From an uncultured beta proteobacterium (lineage in GTDB: Bacteria > Pseudomonadota > Gammaproteobacteria > Burkholderiales > Burkholderiaceae_C): DNA of 7,379 bases. The stretch spans positions 1 through 7,379 of the forward strand of contig CAJBVC010000044.1 of NCBI GenBank assembly GCA_903958915.1, written 5' to 3'. The notes beneath the pieces were generated by a model. It was given only the letters and a program-made list of their open reading frames with translations, made no database searches and was not told the origin of the DNA. The translations under genes were made by a program, and so were the position numbers. Shown piece by piece: positions 1 to 6,272 of the stretch (its first letter is position 1; each line of letters begins with the position of its first letter).

Positions 1-759
1 CGTTTCCGGGGCCACCACATCAAACTGGCAGTCGTCGAGCACAAAACTGAAGGCGCCTTCGATGTCTTCGCGGGTGGCTGCGGTTTCCAGCTCCAGCGCA
101 AAGCTCAGGTAGCAGCTCTCGGGGTTGAGGTTGACCAGCGCTGGCACCGTGTCCACGCCACTGCGTACGCTGACCACCCGGCCCATGCCCGAGAGGTAGC
201 GGGCGATGGACAGGGGGTCCATGCCATTGCGAAAGGTTTCCATGCCAAAGCGCGCCGAGATGTTCCAGACCCGCAGACCCGCTGGCGCACTGGAGCTTGA
301 AGACGCTGATGGTGCAGCGCCGACCACCACGGTGGGCGCCTGCCCTTCGGTCAGCGAGCGCAGTTGGACCACCAGATCCGCTCGCGTGTCTTTCTGCTCT
401 GGCGTATCGGCACTTTCGTCGGCTGCGGTATCGACCAGGAATTTGATCTGGTCGTTGCATTGGAGCAGCAGGGTGCTGATGTCGGGATTGAGGGCGATGT
501 CGCCGTCGCGCATCTTGTCGAGCAGGGTTTCCACGTGGTGGGTGAATTCGACCACGCGGTTGAGCCCGAAGATGCCGGCCGAGCCTTTGACAGTGTGCGC
601 ACAGCGAAACAGGGAGTCGAGCAGGTCGCGGTTGTCGGGCTGTTCTTCGAGTTCGAGCAGCAGGGTTTCGATGGCTTCAATCTGCTCGGCCGCTTCGCTG
701 ATGAACGCCGGCATCGCCTGGGCGATGAATTCTCTGTCGGAGTCTGTGCCGTAGCTCAT
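1..759 (-). CDS. cheA: CheA-type chemotaxis histidine kinase, N-terminal 253 residues (partial)
   Basis: The coding frame is open from the ATG at 759 to the window edge, so only the N-terminal 253 residues are present; the dimerisation, ATPase and CheW-binding domains lie outside. Residues about 8-115 form an Hpt (P1) domain with the phosphoacceptor motif AHTVKGSAG; His55 is the expected phosphorylation site. A low-complexity Ser/Ala/Pro linker follows at about 148-161. Residues about 162-250 form a second compact domain containing FRNGMDPL; I judge it to be the P2-like response-regulator-docking region of alternative-class CheA proteins, not the E. coli-type P2. The start overlaps the stop of the STAS gene as ATGA, indicating translational coupling. 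Family knowledge: CheA autophosphorylates under MCP control and passes phosphate to CheY, here probably the receiver encoded two genes upstream. The identity as CheA is strong from P1; the P2-like assignment is from memory of related proteins. Confidence 0.92.
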   Translation of the reverse strand, partial: MSYGTDSDREFIAQAMPAFISEAAEQIEAIETLLLELEEQPDNRDLLDSLFRCAHTVKGSAGIFGLNRVVEFTHHVETLLDKMRDGDIALNPDISTLLLQCNDQIKFLVDTAADESADTPEQKDTRADLVVQLRSLTEGQAPTVVVGAAPSASSSSSAPAGLRVWNISARFGMETFRNGMDPLSIARYLSGMGRVVSVRSGVDTVPALVNLNPESCYLSFALELETAATREDIEGAFSFVLDDCQFDVVAPET

Positions 760-1064
760 GATGCACCCTCCCCGGCACCGGCTTTCAGGTAGCGTTTGTC
801 CAGCCAATGCGCAAAGCCCATGAGCCGGCAGGCATCGGCAAAGGGTTCGCTGGTTTCCACCAGGTGCCAGGGCGTTTCCATATTCGAGAGCGCCGCCAGG
901 AGTTGCAGCCCGGAGCCGTCGACCTCCTCCACATCCCGAGCAGAGATTTGCAGGTAGTCATGTCCTGCACTCGCCTCTTCTGCCACCCACGCCAGCAGTG
1001 CGTCGCGTGTGTCGATCGCACTGTAAATATTCAGCTCCGATGGGAGCTCAAACCGTTCACTCAT
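756..1064 (-). CDS. STAS-domain protein (anti-sigma-factor-antagonist-like) in che operon
   Basis: This encodes 102 residues, the size of a single STAS domain of the SpoIIAA/MlaB type. The diagnostic loop is EVDGSGLQLLAAL at about 47-59, with Ser51 at the position that is phosphorylated in SpoIIAA-type proteins. No transmembrane segment or second domain is visible. The ATG at 1064 is preceded by a GGGGAG-type ribosome binding site about 5 nt upstream. The TGA stop overlaps the cheA start by two bases (ATGA), so it is probably translated in fixed ratio with CheA. STAS genes beside cheA and cheY are known in several alternative chemosensory clusters, but their biochemical role is poorly defined. 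It could act as a switch domain binding the kinase array or a partner elsewhere in the cell. The domain call is strong; the function is inference. Confidence 0.88.
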   Translation of the reverse strand: MSERFELPSELNIYSAIDTRDALLAWVAEEASAGHDYLQISARDVEEVDGSGLQLLAALSNMETPWHLVETSEPFADACRLMGFAHWLDKRYLKAGAGEGAS

Positions 1065-1124
1065 CTTATCTCCCCGTCAGCGTGGTATGGAGAACCCCAG
1101 GGCGCAATAGGCCCCAAAAAGCGA

Positions 1125-1490
1125 CTAAGCGCAGAGTTTGGTAACCGCGCTCACGAGCTGCGTTGGAGAAAACGGCTTGACCATCCACGCCTTGGCCCCT
1201 GCGGCCTTGCCTTGCTCCTTTTTCTCTTCCTGGCTTTCGGTGGTGAGCATGAGAATTGGCAGGAATTTGTAAGCCGCCAACTGCTTGGCGGCCTTGACGA
1301 ACTCGATGCCATTCATGATCGGCATATTGACGTCACATATCGCCATGTTGATCTGACGTCCATCCAGCAGTGCCAGTGCCGCCTGCCCGTCACCCGCCTC
1401 GAGCACGTTGTAGCCGGCTCCGGTCAGGGCCATCTTCACCACTTGCCTCAGACTTGCCGAGTCGTCGATTACCAAAATCGTTTTTGCCAT
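1125..1490 (-). CDS. cheY: CheY-type single-domain response regulator
   Basis: This is a 121-residue stand-alone receiver with no output domain. The full active-site set is visible: the acidic pair Asp9-Asp10 in VIDD, phosphoacceptor Asp53 in ICDVNMP, the conserved Thr83 in MLTT, and Lys105-Pro106 in MVKPF. The position matching the switch residue Tyr106 of E. coli CheY is Trp102 (AWMVKP), so the aromatic switch is conserved in kind but not in identity. The ATG at 1490 has a GAGG ribosome binding site 7 nt upstream. The preceding gene ends only 12 nt away and happens to be in the same reading frame, separated by one TAA and four codons. Predicted role: it receives phosphate from the adjacent CheA and acts on a flagellar motor or another cellular target. 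The target cannot be read from this window. Confidence 0.94.
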   Translation of the reverse strand: MAKTILVIDDSASLRQVVKMALTGAGYNVLEAGDGQAALALLDGRQINMAICDVNMPIMNGIEFVKAAKQLAAYKFLPILMLTTESQEEKKEQGKAAGAKAWMVKPFSPTQLVSAVTKLCA

Positions 1491-1502
1491 TCCAACCTCG
1501 TT

Positions 1503-2186
1503 TTAAAAAAAAGTAGTTTCGGTACTGTCGCCACTGGCGTTGACGTTTTCCGCCATGCCGCTGTGGTGTTCGTGCTGTTCGCGCATGGCGTACTGCCCCT
1601 CCAGCTGCGCAAGCCACACCGCCAGGTCCGGGGCCGAACCGTCACTGGCTTGAAGGGTCTGTTGCAGCTTGACCATGTCCCCTTCGAGCAACGCCATCAT
1701 CTGGCTGATGCGGTCCTGGTACTGAAAGCCCATGTACATACGGTCCACTTGGGCAGCCACCATCTGGGTTTCGTGCTGAAACGGCCGAGCCACCTGCTCC
1801 AGTGCACCCACCGCGTGTCGCACCATGACCAGCACCTGGTCAATCGCTGCGGCACTGGCAGCAGACAAATTCGGATCTGCCCGCACTGGCGACAACACCT
1901 GCTCACAGGCACTGGCCAATCCGGTCACGCCACCTATGGGTTGCGCCAGGGCGTCATTGATCTGTTGCGACTGGCGCTCGGCCATGTTGATGTGCGGTCC
2001 AATGTCGGAAAACGCCTGCAGCATCTCGGACACTGCCGCCTCCGACTGGGCCCGCGATACCGCCAGGTGGCGGCCCCACACTGGCAATAAGCCAGCGCAA
2101 AGCGCCAGCATTGCAGGTGCAGACTGCGATTCAGGCTGTTCGCCAGAAGGTGGAGTGTTTCCTTGGGACATGGCAGGATGGTGCAC
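1503..2186 (-). CDS. Helical chemotaxis-operon protein with CheZ-like D-x-x-x-Q motif (putative CheY phosphatase)
   Basis: This encodes up to 227 residues from a GTG at 2186; an internal ATG at 2171 (222 residues) is equally possible because neither start has a convincing ribosome binding site. After a disordered, Pro/Ser/Gln-rich start, residues about 24-205 look wholly alpha-helical with no transmembrane span. The central motif is GFQYQDRISQMM, giving Asp158 and Gln162 four residues apart. In CheZ the catalytic pair is Asp143 and Gln147, in an FQDLTGQ context with the same spacing. The C-terminus is a polar linker ending in TETTFF; CheZ also uses a tethered C-terminal peptide to bind CheY, so this tail may be a docking element (inference). 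Position directly before cheY supports a CheY-directed role. Overall similarity to classical CheZ is weak, and such proteins are often annotated only as chemotaxis or hypothetical protein. The final codons contain a run of eight T on the coding strand. Confidence 0.72.
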   Translation of the reverse strand: MHHPAMSQGNTPPSGEQPESQSAPAMLALCAGLLPVWGRHLAVSRAQSEAAVSEMLQAFSDIGPHINMAERQSQQINDALAQPIGGVTGLASACEQVLSPVRADPNLSAASAAAIDQVLVMVRHAVGALEQVARPFQHETQMVAAQVDRMYMGFQYQDRISQMMALLEGDMVKLQQTLQASDGSAPDLAVWLAQLEGQYAMREQHEHHSGMAENVNASGDSTETTFF

Positions 2187-2232
2187 TAAATTGATGCGTC
2201 ATCGTAACGCCATTTTTGCGTGAAAGTCAGTC

Positions 2233-2249
2233 ACTGCATTTGATGCAGT
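2233..2249. repeat. Short perfect inverted repeat between the MCP gene and the CheZ-like gene
   Basis: A 7-bp perfect inverted repeat (actgcat / atgcagt) with a 3-nt spacer lies 4 nt downstream of the MCP stop codon, in the 67-nt gap before the next gene. It has no GC-rich stem and no U-tract on the minus strand, so it is not a standard intrinsic terminator. It could be a weak attenuator, an mRNA 3' structure that partly separates expression of the receptor from the downstream genes, or an operator. I see no decisive promoter element beside it. Confidence 0.4.
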
Positions 2250-2253
2250 TCAA

Positions 2254-3855
2254 TTAGTTCCCCATTTCCCTCAACTTGGCCGCATGGGTAATGTCGGACT
2301 TCAGATACGTACCGCAGCCAATCAACGTTGTGTGATCCAACGCAACCACATACGACATTTTCTGGCTGATCGTCCTGGTAATGGCGCTGGTGATGTCGTA
2401 GGTGATCCAGCCGTCGCCTGCGTCGCAGGCGGCCCAGGCATCTGCCAAAACCTGCGGACCGTCCATGCCCGGCGTGTCCGTCACGCGGGAACCCACGCGG
2501 TGCGGTGCATTGCCGAATACGCTGTAGCGGCCATCCCGGTCAAAAGCAAAAATGTAGAGGTCGCGGTCAATGAACCGGCCCTCGGGATCATGGAAGTCCT
2601 TGACCGCGCGCTCCATGCCAACGTTGTGAACGTGCACGGTGGCATCCAGGGTGAGCTGCTGCGCCTCTTGCGCGGTGCCATTGCGCAGGCGAATAAACCC
2701 CACGGCGCCGTCCAGCTCCAGCGTCTGCTCTATCAACACATCCGACTTTTGCGCGGCCTGTGCCACCAGGGTGCTGTTTTCCTGCGTCAAGGTATCCAGA
2801 TCACCCACCGCATTGACCACCTCGGCCAGCGCGGTGCTTTGCGAGGTACTGCCCTCGGCCATGACGTTGATGTTCATGGCGATCTCCCGGATACCTGCTA
2901 CCAGGCTTTCCATCAGGGTGTTGACCTGGTCGATTTCCTTGACCGTGGTGGCCACCCGCGCTGAAGATTCTGCGATCAGACCTCGCACTTCGCCTGCAGC
3001 CACCTGGCTGCGCTTGGCCAGCGCACGAACTTCGGCAGCCACCACCGCAAAGCCGCGCCCCTGCTCCCCGGCCCGTGCGGCTTCCACTGCCGCATTGAGC
3101 GCCAGCAAATTGGTCTGAAAGGCAATGCTGTCAATGGCCCCAATGATGACATTCATGCGCTCCGAGGTGGTCTGCAGCGACCCCATGCCACGCACTGCCT
3201 GCTGCATCATCTGTTCCGCGGTCTCGGCCTCGTGGTGCACGCTGGTCGTCATCAGGCTCACTTCCTGCGAGGCGTCGGCATTTCGCGCTACCGTTTCACT
3301 GACTCGACGTACATGCAATGCCGTTTGCTGCAGGCTGGTGCCCTGGGTTTGGGCACGCTCTGACAGGGCCCGGGTATCTTCCACCAGGCCGCGCCCGCTT
3401 TCACTCAGCAGCGCTGAAGCCGAGCGCACCTGGGCGGTCATATCCGACAGGCTATCAAGCATGCGCTCAAACTCGCGACCCAGTTGCCCCAGCTCATCGG
3501 TGCCACCGTAGTAGCCACGCATCGACAGGTCGCCTTCAGCCGAGCGACGCACGCCATTCATGAGCTTGAAGCCCATCACCCGGTTATTCACATACAGGCA
3601 GACCAGTCCGTACGCGAACAACGACCCGCATACGCCAACCACCAGCAAAGTGAGCAACAGCATGAGGTCCAGGTCGTCTTTGCATCCGCCCCCAAGATGG
3701 CAAGCCTGCTGCTGCAGCAGAAACAGGAAAGGAATCGCAACAAGTATCACCAGTATGGCGATCTTGGTCCCTAGCCTGGTTCGCATCATCACGACCGTCC
3801 CCGGCCGCAAGAACCAGTGGGGAGGCTTGCCCTGCGCCGCGTAGGAGGTGGTCAT
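2254..3855 (-). CDS. Methyl-accepting chemotaxis protein with minimal periplasmic loop and C-terminal cytoplasmic Cache-like domain
   Basis: The product has 533 residues. The start at 3855 is chosen because an AGGAAAG ribosome binding site lies about 7 nt upstream; the MetMet at 23-24 lacks one. Order of parts: a basic cytoplasmic N-terminus (1-30), TM1 (about 31-48), a loop of only about 15 residues containing Cys52 and Cys58, TM2 (about 64-88), HAMP (about 89-140), then the long coiled-coil signalling domain (about 141-385). The hairpin tip is well conserved around 241-283 and includes [20 protein letters not shown]. Residues about 403-520 are a further alpha/beta domain with [15 protein letters not shown], a DGWITYD strand and a GCGTYL end, resembling a single Cache (Cache_2-type) sensor. 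No transmembrane helix separates it from the hairpin, so it should be cytoplasmic. There is no C-terminal CheR-binding pentapeptide of the NWETF type. It is the first gene of the chemosensory set and probably controls the encoded CheA. The ligand is unknown. Confidence 0.93.
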   Translation of the reverse strand: MTTSYAAQGKPPHWFLRPGTVVMMRTRLGTKIAILVILVAIPFLFLLQQQACHLGGGCKDDLDLMLLLTLLVVGVCGSLFAYGLVCLYVNNRVMGFKLMNGVRRSAEGDLSMRGYYGGTDELGQLGREFERMLDSLSDMTAQVRSASALLSESGRGLVEDTRALSERAQTQGTSLQQTALHVRRVSETVARNADASQEVSLMTTSVHHEAETAEQMMQQAVRGMGSLQTTSERMNVIIGAIDSIAFQTNLLALNAAVEAARAGEQGRGFAVVAAEVRALAKRSQVAAGEVRGLIAESSARVATTVKEIDQVNTLMESLVAGIREIAMNINVMAEGSTSQSTALAEVVNAVGDLDTLTQENSTLVAQAAQKSDVLIEQTLELDGAVGFIRLRNGTAQEAQQLTLDATVHVHNVGMERAVKDFHDPEGRFIDRDLYIFAFDRDGRYSVFGNAPHRVGSRVTDTPGMDGPQVLADAWAACDAGDGWITYDITSAITRTISQKMSYVVALDHTTLIGCGTYLKSDITHAAKLREMGN

Positions 3856-3902
3856 GATTCTTTCCTGCTAGACTGGGCCGTAAGCCCCGCCTGATATGCG
3901 TG

Positions 3903-3924
3903 AGCAGCTATCAAAATAAGAGCG
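3903..3924. repeat. Possible remnant of a Comamonadaceae AT-rich intergenic repeat
   Basis: The segment agcagctatcaaaataagag, immediately after the pgk stop codon, resembles part of a dispersed intergenic sequence I recall from Comamonadaceae genomes, in which TTTTGATAGCTGCT is followed or preceded by an AGCGCT-rich half. Only a partial, diverged match is present. The 70-nt gap between pgk and the MCP gene that contains it shows no clear terminator and no convincing sigma28 or sigma70 promoter. The assignment rests on memory and not on a search. Confidence 0.35.
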
Positions 3925-3925
3925 T

Positions 3926-5119
3926 TTAGCCAGCAGCTCGGCGCGTCAGTATTTCGAACGCCGGGAGGGTCTTGCCTTCAAGCACTTCCAGGAATGCACC
4001 GCCTCCGGTGGAGATATAACCAATCTTCTTTTCAATACCGTACTTGGCAATGGCGGCCAACGTGTCCCCCCCCCCAGCAATACTAAATGCACTGGAGTCT
4101 GCGATGGCTTGGGCAATGGTCCTGGTGCCGTTCTCGAATGCGGCAAACTCAAATACGCCCACCGGCCCGTTCCACACAATGGTGCCGGCCAGCTTGAGCT
4201 GTGCCGCCAGCGCCAGCGCAGTTTGCGGTCCAAAGTCCAGAATCAGGTCGTCATCGGCCACATCGGCTGCCGCCTTCACCGTGGCAGGTGCGTCCGCCGC
4301 AAAGGTCTTGGCGGTGACCACATCCGTGGGAATGGGAACGGCAGCACCACGCGCCTTCATGGCCTCGATGACGGCTTTGGCTTCGTCCAGTAAATCGGCC
4401 TCGGCCAGACTCTTGCCAATCTTCAGACCTGCAGCCAGCATGAACGTATTGGCAATACCCCCACCCACAATCAACTGGTCCACATTGGCGGCCAGACTCT
4501 TGAGAATGGTCAGCTTGGTGGATACCTTGGAGCCCGCGACAATCGCCACCAGCGGGCGTTTCGGGGCCAGCAACGCCTTGGAGATGGCATCCATCTCGGC
4601 CGCCAGCAGCGGGCCAGCACAGGCAATCGGCGCAAATTGGGCGATGCCGTAGGTGGAGGCTTCGGCGCGGTGGGCGGTGCCAAACGCGTCATGCACAAAG
4701 ATGTCGCACAGGGCCGCCATTTTCCTGGCCAAGTCCTCATTGTTCTTCTTTTCGCCCTTGTTGATGCGGCAGTTTTCCAGCAGCACCACCGCGCCGGGAG
4801 CCACCTGCACGCCGTCGACCCAGTTGGCGATGACGGGGACTTCACGACCGAGCAGTTCGCCCAAACGCTTGGCGACCGGCGCCAGGGAATCCTCCGGGGT
4901 AAATGCGCCTTCGGTGGGGCGACCGAGGTGGCTCGTCACCATCACCGCAGCGCCCGCCTGCAGCGCCATCTGGATACACGGAACACTGGCACGGATGCGG
5001 GTGTCTTCGGTAATATTGCCAGCGTCGTCTTGCGGCACATTCAGGTCGGCGCGGATGAATACGCGTTTGCCGCTGGCCTGGCCATTGGCGCACAGGTCGG
5101 AGAATCGAATCACGTTCAT
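3926..5119 (-). CDS. pgk: Phosphoglycerate kinase
   Basis: This 397-residue cytosolic glycolytic enzyme has the normal bacterial length. It interconverts 1,3-bisphosphoglycerate plus ADP with 3-phosphoglycerate plus ATP. Substrate-binding motifs in the N-domain are visible: RADLNVP (23-29), TSHLGRP with His64 and Arg67 (62-68), Arg118 in [14 protein letters not shown], and HDAFGTAHR ending at Arg151. The C-domain shows the nucleotide site: GSKVSTK (197-202), GGGIANTF (219-226), [10 protein letters not shown] (315-324), GGGDTLAAI (349-357) and STGGGAFLE (370-378). The ATG at 5119 is set by the conserved N-terminus and an AGGAG site 8 nt upstream. The open frame continues upstream of this ATG to 5560, but that part overlaps azlD and azlC out of frame and is not protein-like for this family. 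The codons for the GGGD loop form a run of ten G on the coding strand. Confidence 0.98.
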   Translation of the reverse strand: MNVIRFSDLCANGQASGKRVFIRADLNVPQDDAGNITEDTRIRASVPCIQMALQAGAAVMVTSHLGRPTEGAFTPEDSLAPVAKRLGELLGREVPVIANWVDGVQVAPGAVVLLENCRINKGEKKNNEDLARKMAALCDIFVHDAFGTAHRAEASTYGIAQFAPIACAGPLLAAEMDAISKALLAPKRPLVAIVAGSKVSTKLTILKSLAANVDQLIVGGGIANTFMLAAGLKIGKSLAEADLLDEAKAVIEAMKARGAAVPIPTDVVTAKTFAADAPATVKAAADVADDDLILDFGPQTALALAAQLKLAGTIVWNGPVGVFEFAAFENGTRTIAQAIADSSAFSIAGGGDTLAAIAKYGIEKKIGYISTGGGAFLEVLEGKTLPAFEILTRRAAG

Positions 5120-5145
5120 AGCAATAGCTCCTTTAAATGCGCTCC

Positions 5146-5173
5146 ATTGTAAAAGCGCACAAAGTCCTACCAA
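5146..5173 (-). promoter_or_regulatory. Candidate sigma70 promoter for pgk
   Basis: On the minus strand TTGGTA (5173-5168) is followed after 16 nt by TACAAT (5151-5146), a good -10 and a fair -35 element. The -35 overlaps the stop codon of azlD. A start site near 5139 would give a leader of about 20 nt that contains the AGGAG ribosome binding site of pgk. This would let pgk be expressed apart from the fmt-azlCD transcript. A 6-bp inverted repeat (tgcgct / agcgca) overlaps the -10 region. Confidence 0.5.
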
Positions 5174-5538
5174 CCTAGTCCGATATGCAGCGGCAGATAC
5201 ACCGCCATGCCCACCACGATGGTGCCCAGAACCGCCTGACCCGCCCCCCGGCGCCAGAAGAAGAAAGCCACGCCGGCAGCCACCGCGAAAATGCGGGCAT
5301 CGGCCAGTGTGGTGGTGAGATGGCCCTCGGTCATAACCATTTCCGGAGCAATGACGGCCGACAAGGCGGCAATCGGGGCGTACAGCAAACCGCGTTGCGC
5401 CCAGTGTGGCAGTTGCCATTGGGACTGCGAGAGAAAGAAGAACGACCGGCTCAGCACGCTGATAAGCACCAGCCCGGCAATGGTCAACAACATCCAGCCG
5501 TCCAGTCCACCCATGAAAGCGCTGTCCATGGAGTTCAC
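5167..5538 (-). CDS. azlD: AzlD-family branched-chain amino acid transport subunit
   Basis: This small membrane protein has up to 123 residues and four hydrophobic segments at about 14-29, 50-66, 83-95 and 101-120. The AzlD signature is visible as a Ser-Arg-aromatic stretch SRSFFFL (30-36), a Leu-Pro loop, and [14 protein letters not shown] (53-66). AzlD works with AzlC in the inner membrane as a two-subunit exporter of branched-chain amino acids, and of toxic analogues in Bacillus; substrate specificity here is inferred. The frame begins at a GTG (5538) that overlaps the azlC TGA as GTGA. An ATG three codons later (5529) is at least as likely, because GGGGTGA, which includes that GTG, lies about 5 nt before it and resembles a ribosome binding site. 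Either way, translation is coupled to azlC. Confidence 0.9.
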   Translation of the reverse strand: MNSMDSAFMGGLDGWMLLTIAGLVLISVLSRSFFFLSQSQWQLPHWAQRGLLYAPIAALSAVIAPEMVMTEGHLTTTLADARIFAVAAGVAFFFWRRGAGQAVLGTIVVGMAVYLPLHIGLGW

Positions 5539-6272
5539 CCCGGCGCCGCAGGGGGCTCACGGCGCACGTGCACCTTTTCCAGCAGGAGGCACAGCGCCAC
5601 GGCGGCCGCGATCGCCAGCAGAATATTCAATCGTAAAGGCAGGGCGTAGCTCGCCACACCCACCGCCGCCGCGGCGACGGCCGCGACCCAGCGCAGTCGG
5701 CTACTGGCCAAAGAGCAGGCCATGCCCGTAAGCGCCAGAATGCCGGCAAAGCCAAGCCCCCACGCCATCGGAATGAAATTGGCCGCCACCACACCGACAA
5801 CGCTGGAGGTGGTCCACGTCAGCCAGTTCACGCCGCCGTTGCCAATAAGGTAGGCCACCTGCGCCTGCCTTCCAGCCTCGTCCGTGGCAGGATGCGCAAA
5901 GCGCTTTACAAACAGCACGTAGGTCAAATCCCCGGTGAGATAGCCGCAAAACAGACGCTGGCGCAGCGGCAAATGCATCAGATAGGGCCGCATATGGGCA
6001 CTGAACACCATGAAACGCAGATTAACGCACAGCGCCGTCGCAAACACTACCCACAGGGGTGCACCGGCCAGAATCAGCGGTGTGGCAGCCAACTGGGCAC
6101 TGCCTGCGAAGACTGTAAGGTTCATCAGCAAAGCACTCGCCAAGCCCAGACCGGACTGCCCGATCGCCACACCGGTCATCAGACCCCACGCGCCAATGCC
6201 CAGTGCTACCCCCAGCATATCCAGCGCACCCTGGCGAAACTCCGGGTGGCGGCGCACCGCAAGCGCCAGCAT
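5535..6272 (-). CDS. azlC: AzlC-family branched-chain amino acid exporter, large subunit
   Basis: This 245-residue polytopic inner-membrane protein has about seven hydrophobic segments. The AzlC family motif VFAGSAQ is at 54-60, followed by [19 protein letters not shown] (78-96), which matches the conserved Asn-Leu-Arg region of the family. It forms the main transport subunit with AzlD, encoded directly downstream. The ATG at 6272 shares one base with the TGA of fmt (TGATG), so re-initiation by ribosomes finishing fmt is likely. The first 18 residues are polar and end at a second Met (19); the upstream Met is preferred because family members keep this [14 protein letters not shown] leader. 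The pair azlCD is complete here. The link to fmt is positional; I know of no direct functional relation. Confidence 0.93.
   Translation of the reverse strand: MLALAVRRHPEFRQGALDMLGVALGIGAWGLMTGVAIGQSGLGLASALLMNLTVFAGSAQLAATPLILAGAPLWVVFATALCVNLRFMVFSAHMRPYLMHLPLRQRLFCGYLTGDLTYVLFVKRFAHPATDEAGRQAQVAYLIGNGGVNWLTWTTSSVVGVVAANFIPMAWGLGFAGILALTGMACSLASSRLRWVAAVAAAAVGVASYALPLRLNILLAIAAAVALCLLLEKVHVRREPPAAPG

Noticed and set aside
1510..1560. Rho-independent terminator before cheY (small hairpin CGCC/GGCG and T8 run)
   Set aside because: The T-run is about 17 nt from the hairpin and is the coding sequence for the FF end of the upstream protein; the stem is only 4 bp.
807..2090. Long open frame (427 codons) on the plus strand opposite the CheZ-like, CheY and STAS genes
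   Set aside because: It lies antisense to three well-supported genes, its translation is rich in His/Arg/Gln with no recognisable domain, and such shadows are common in GC-rich coding DNA.
2233..2249. Intrinsic terminator after the MCP gene
   Set aside because: The stem is short and AT-containing, and no T-run follows on the transcribed strand; kept only as an inverted repeat.
3856..3925. sigma28 (flagellar-class) promoter before the MCP gene
   Set aside because: A TAAA box overlaps the pgk stop, but nothing near GCCGATAA lies at the required spacing.
5120..5560. N-terminal extension of the pgk open frame by 147 codons
   Set aside because: The extension overlaps azlD and the end of azlC out of frame, has no family similarity, and the conserved Pgk N-terminus with a strong ribosome binding site begins at 5119.
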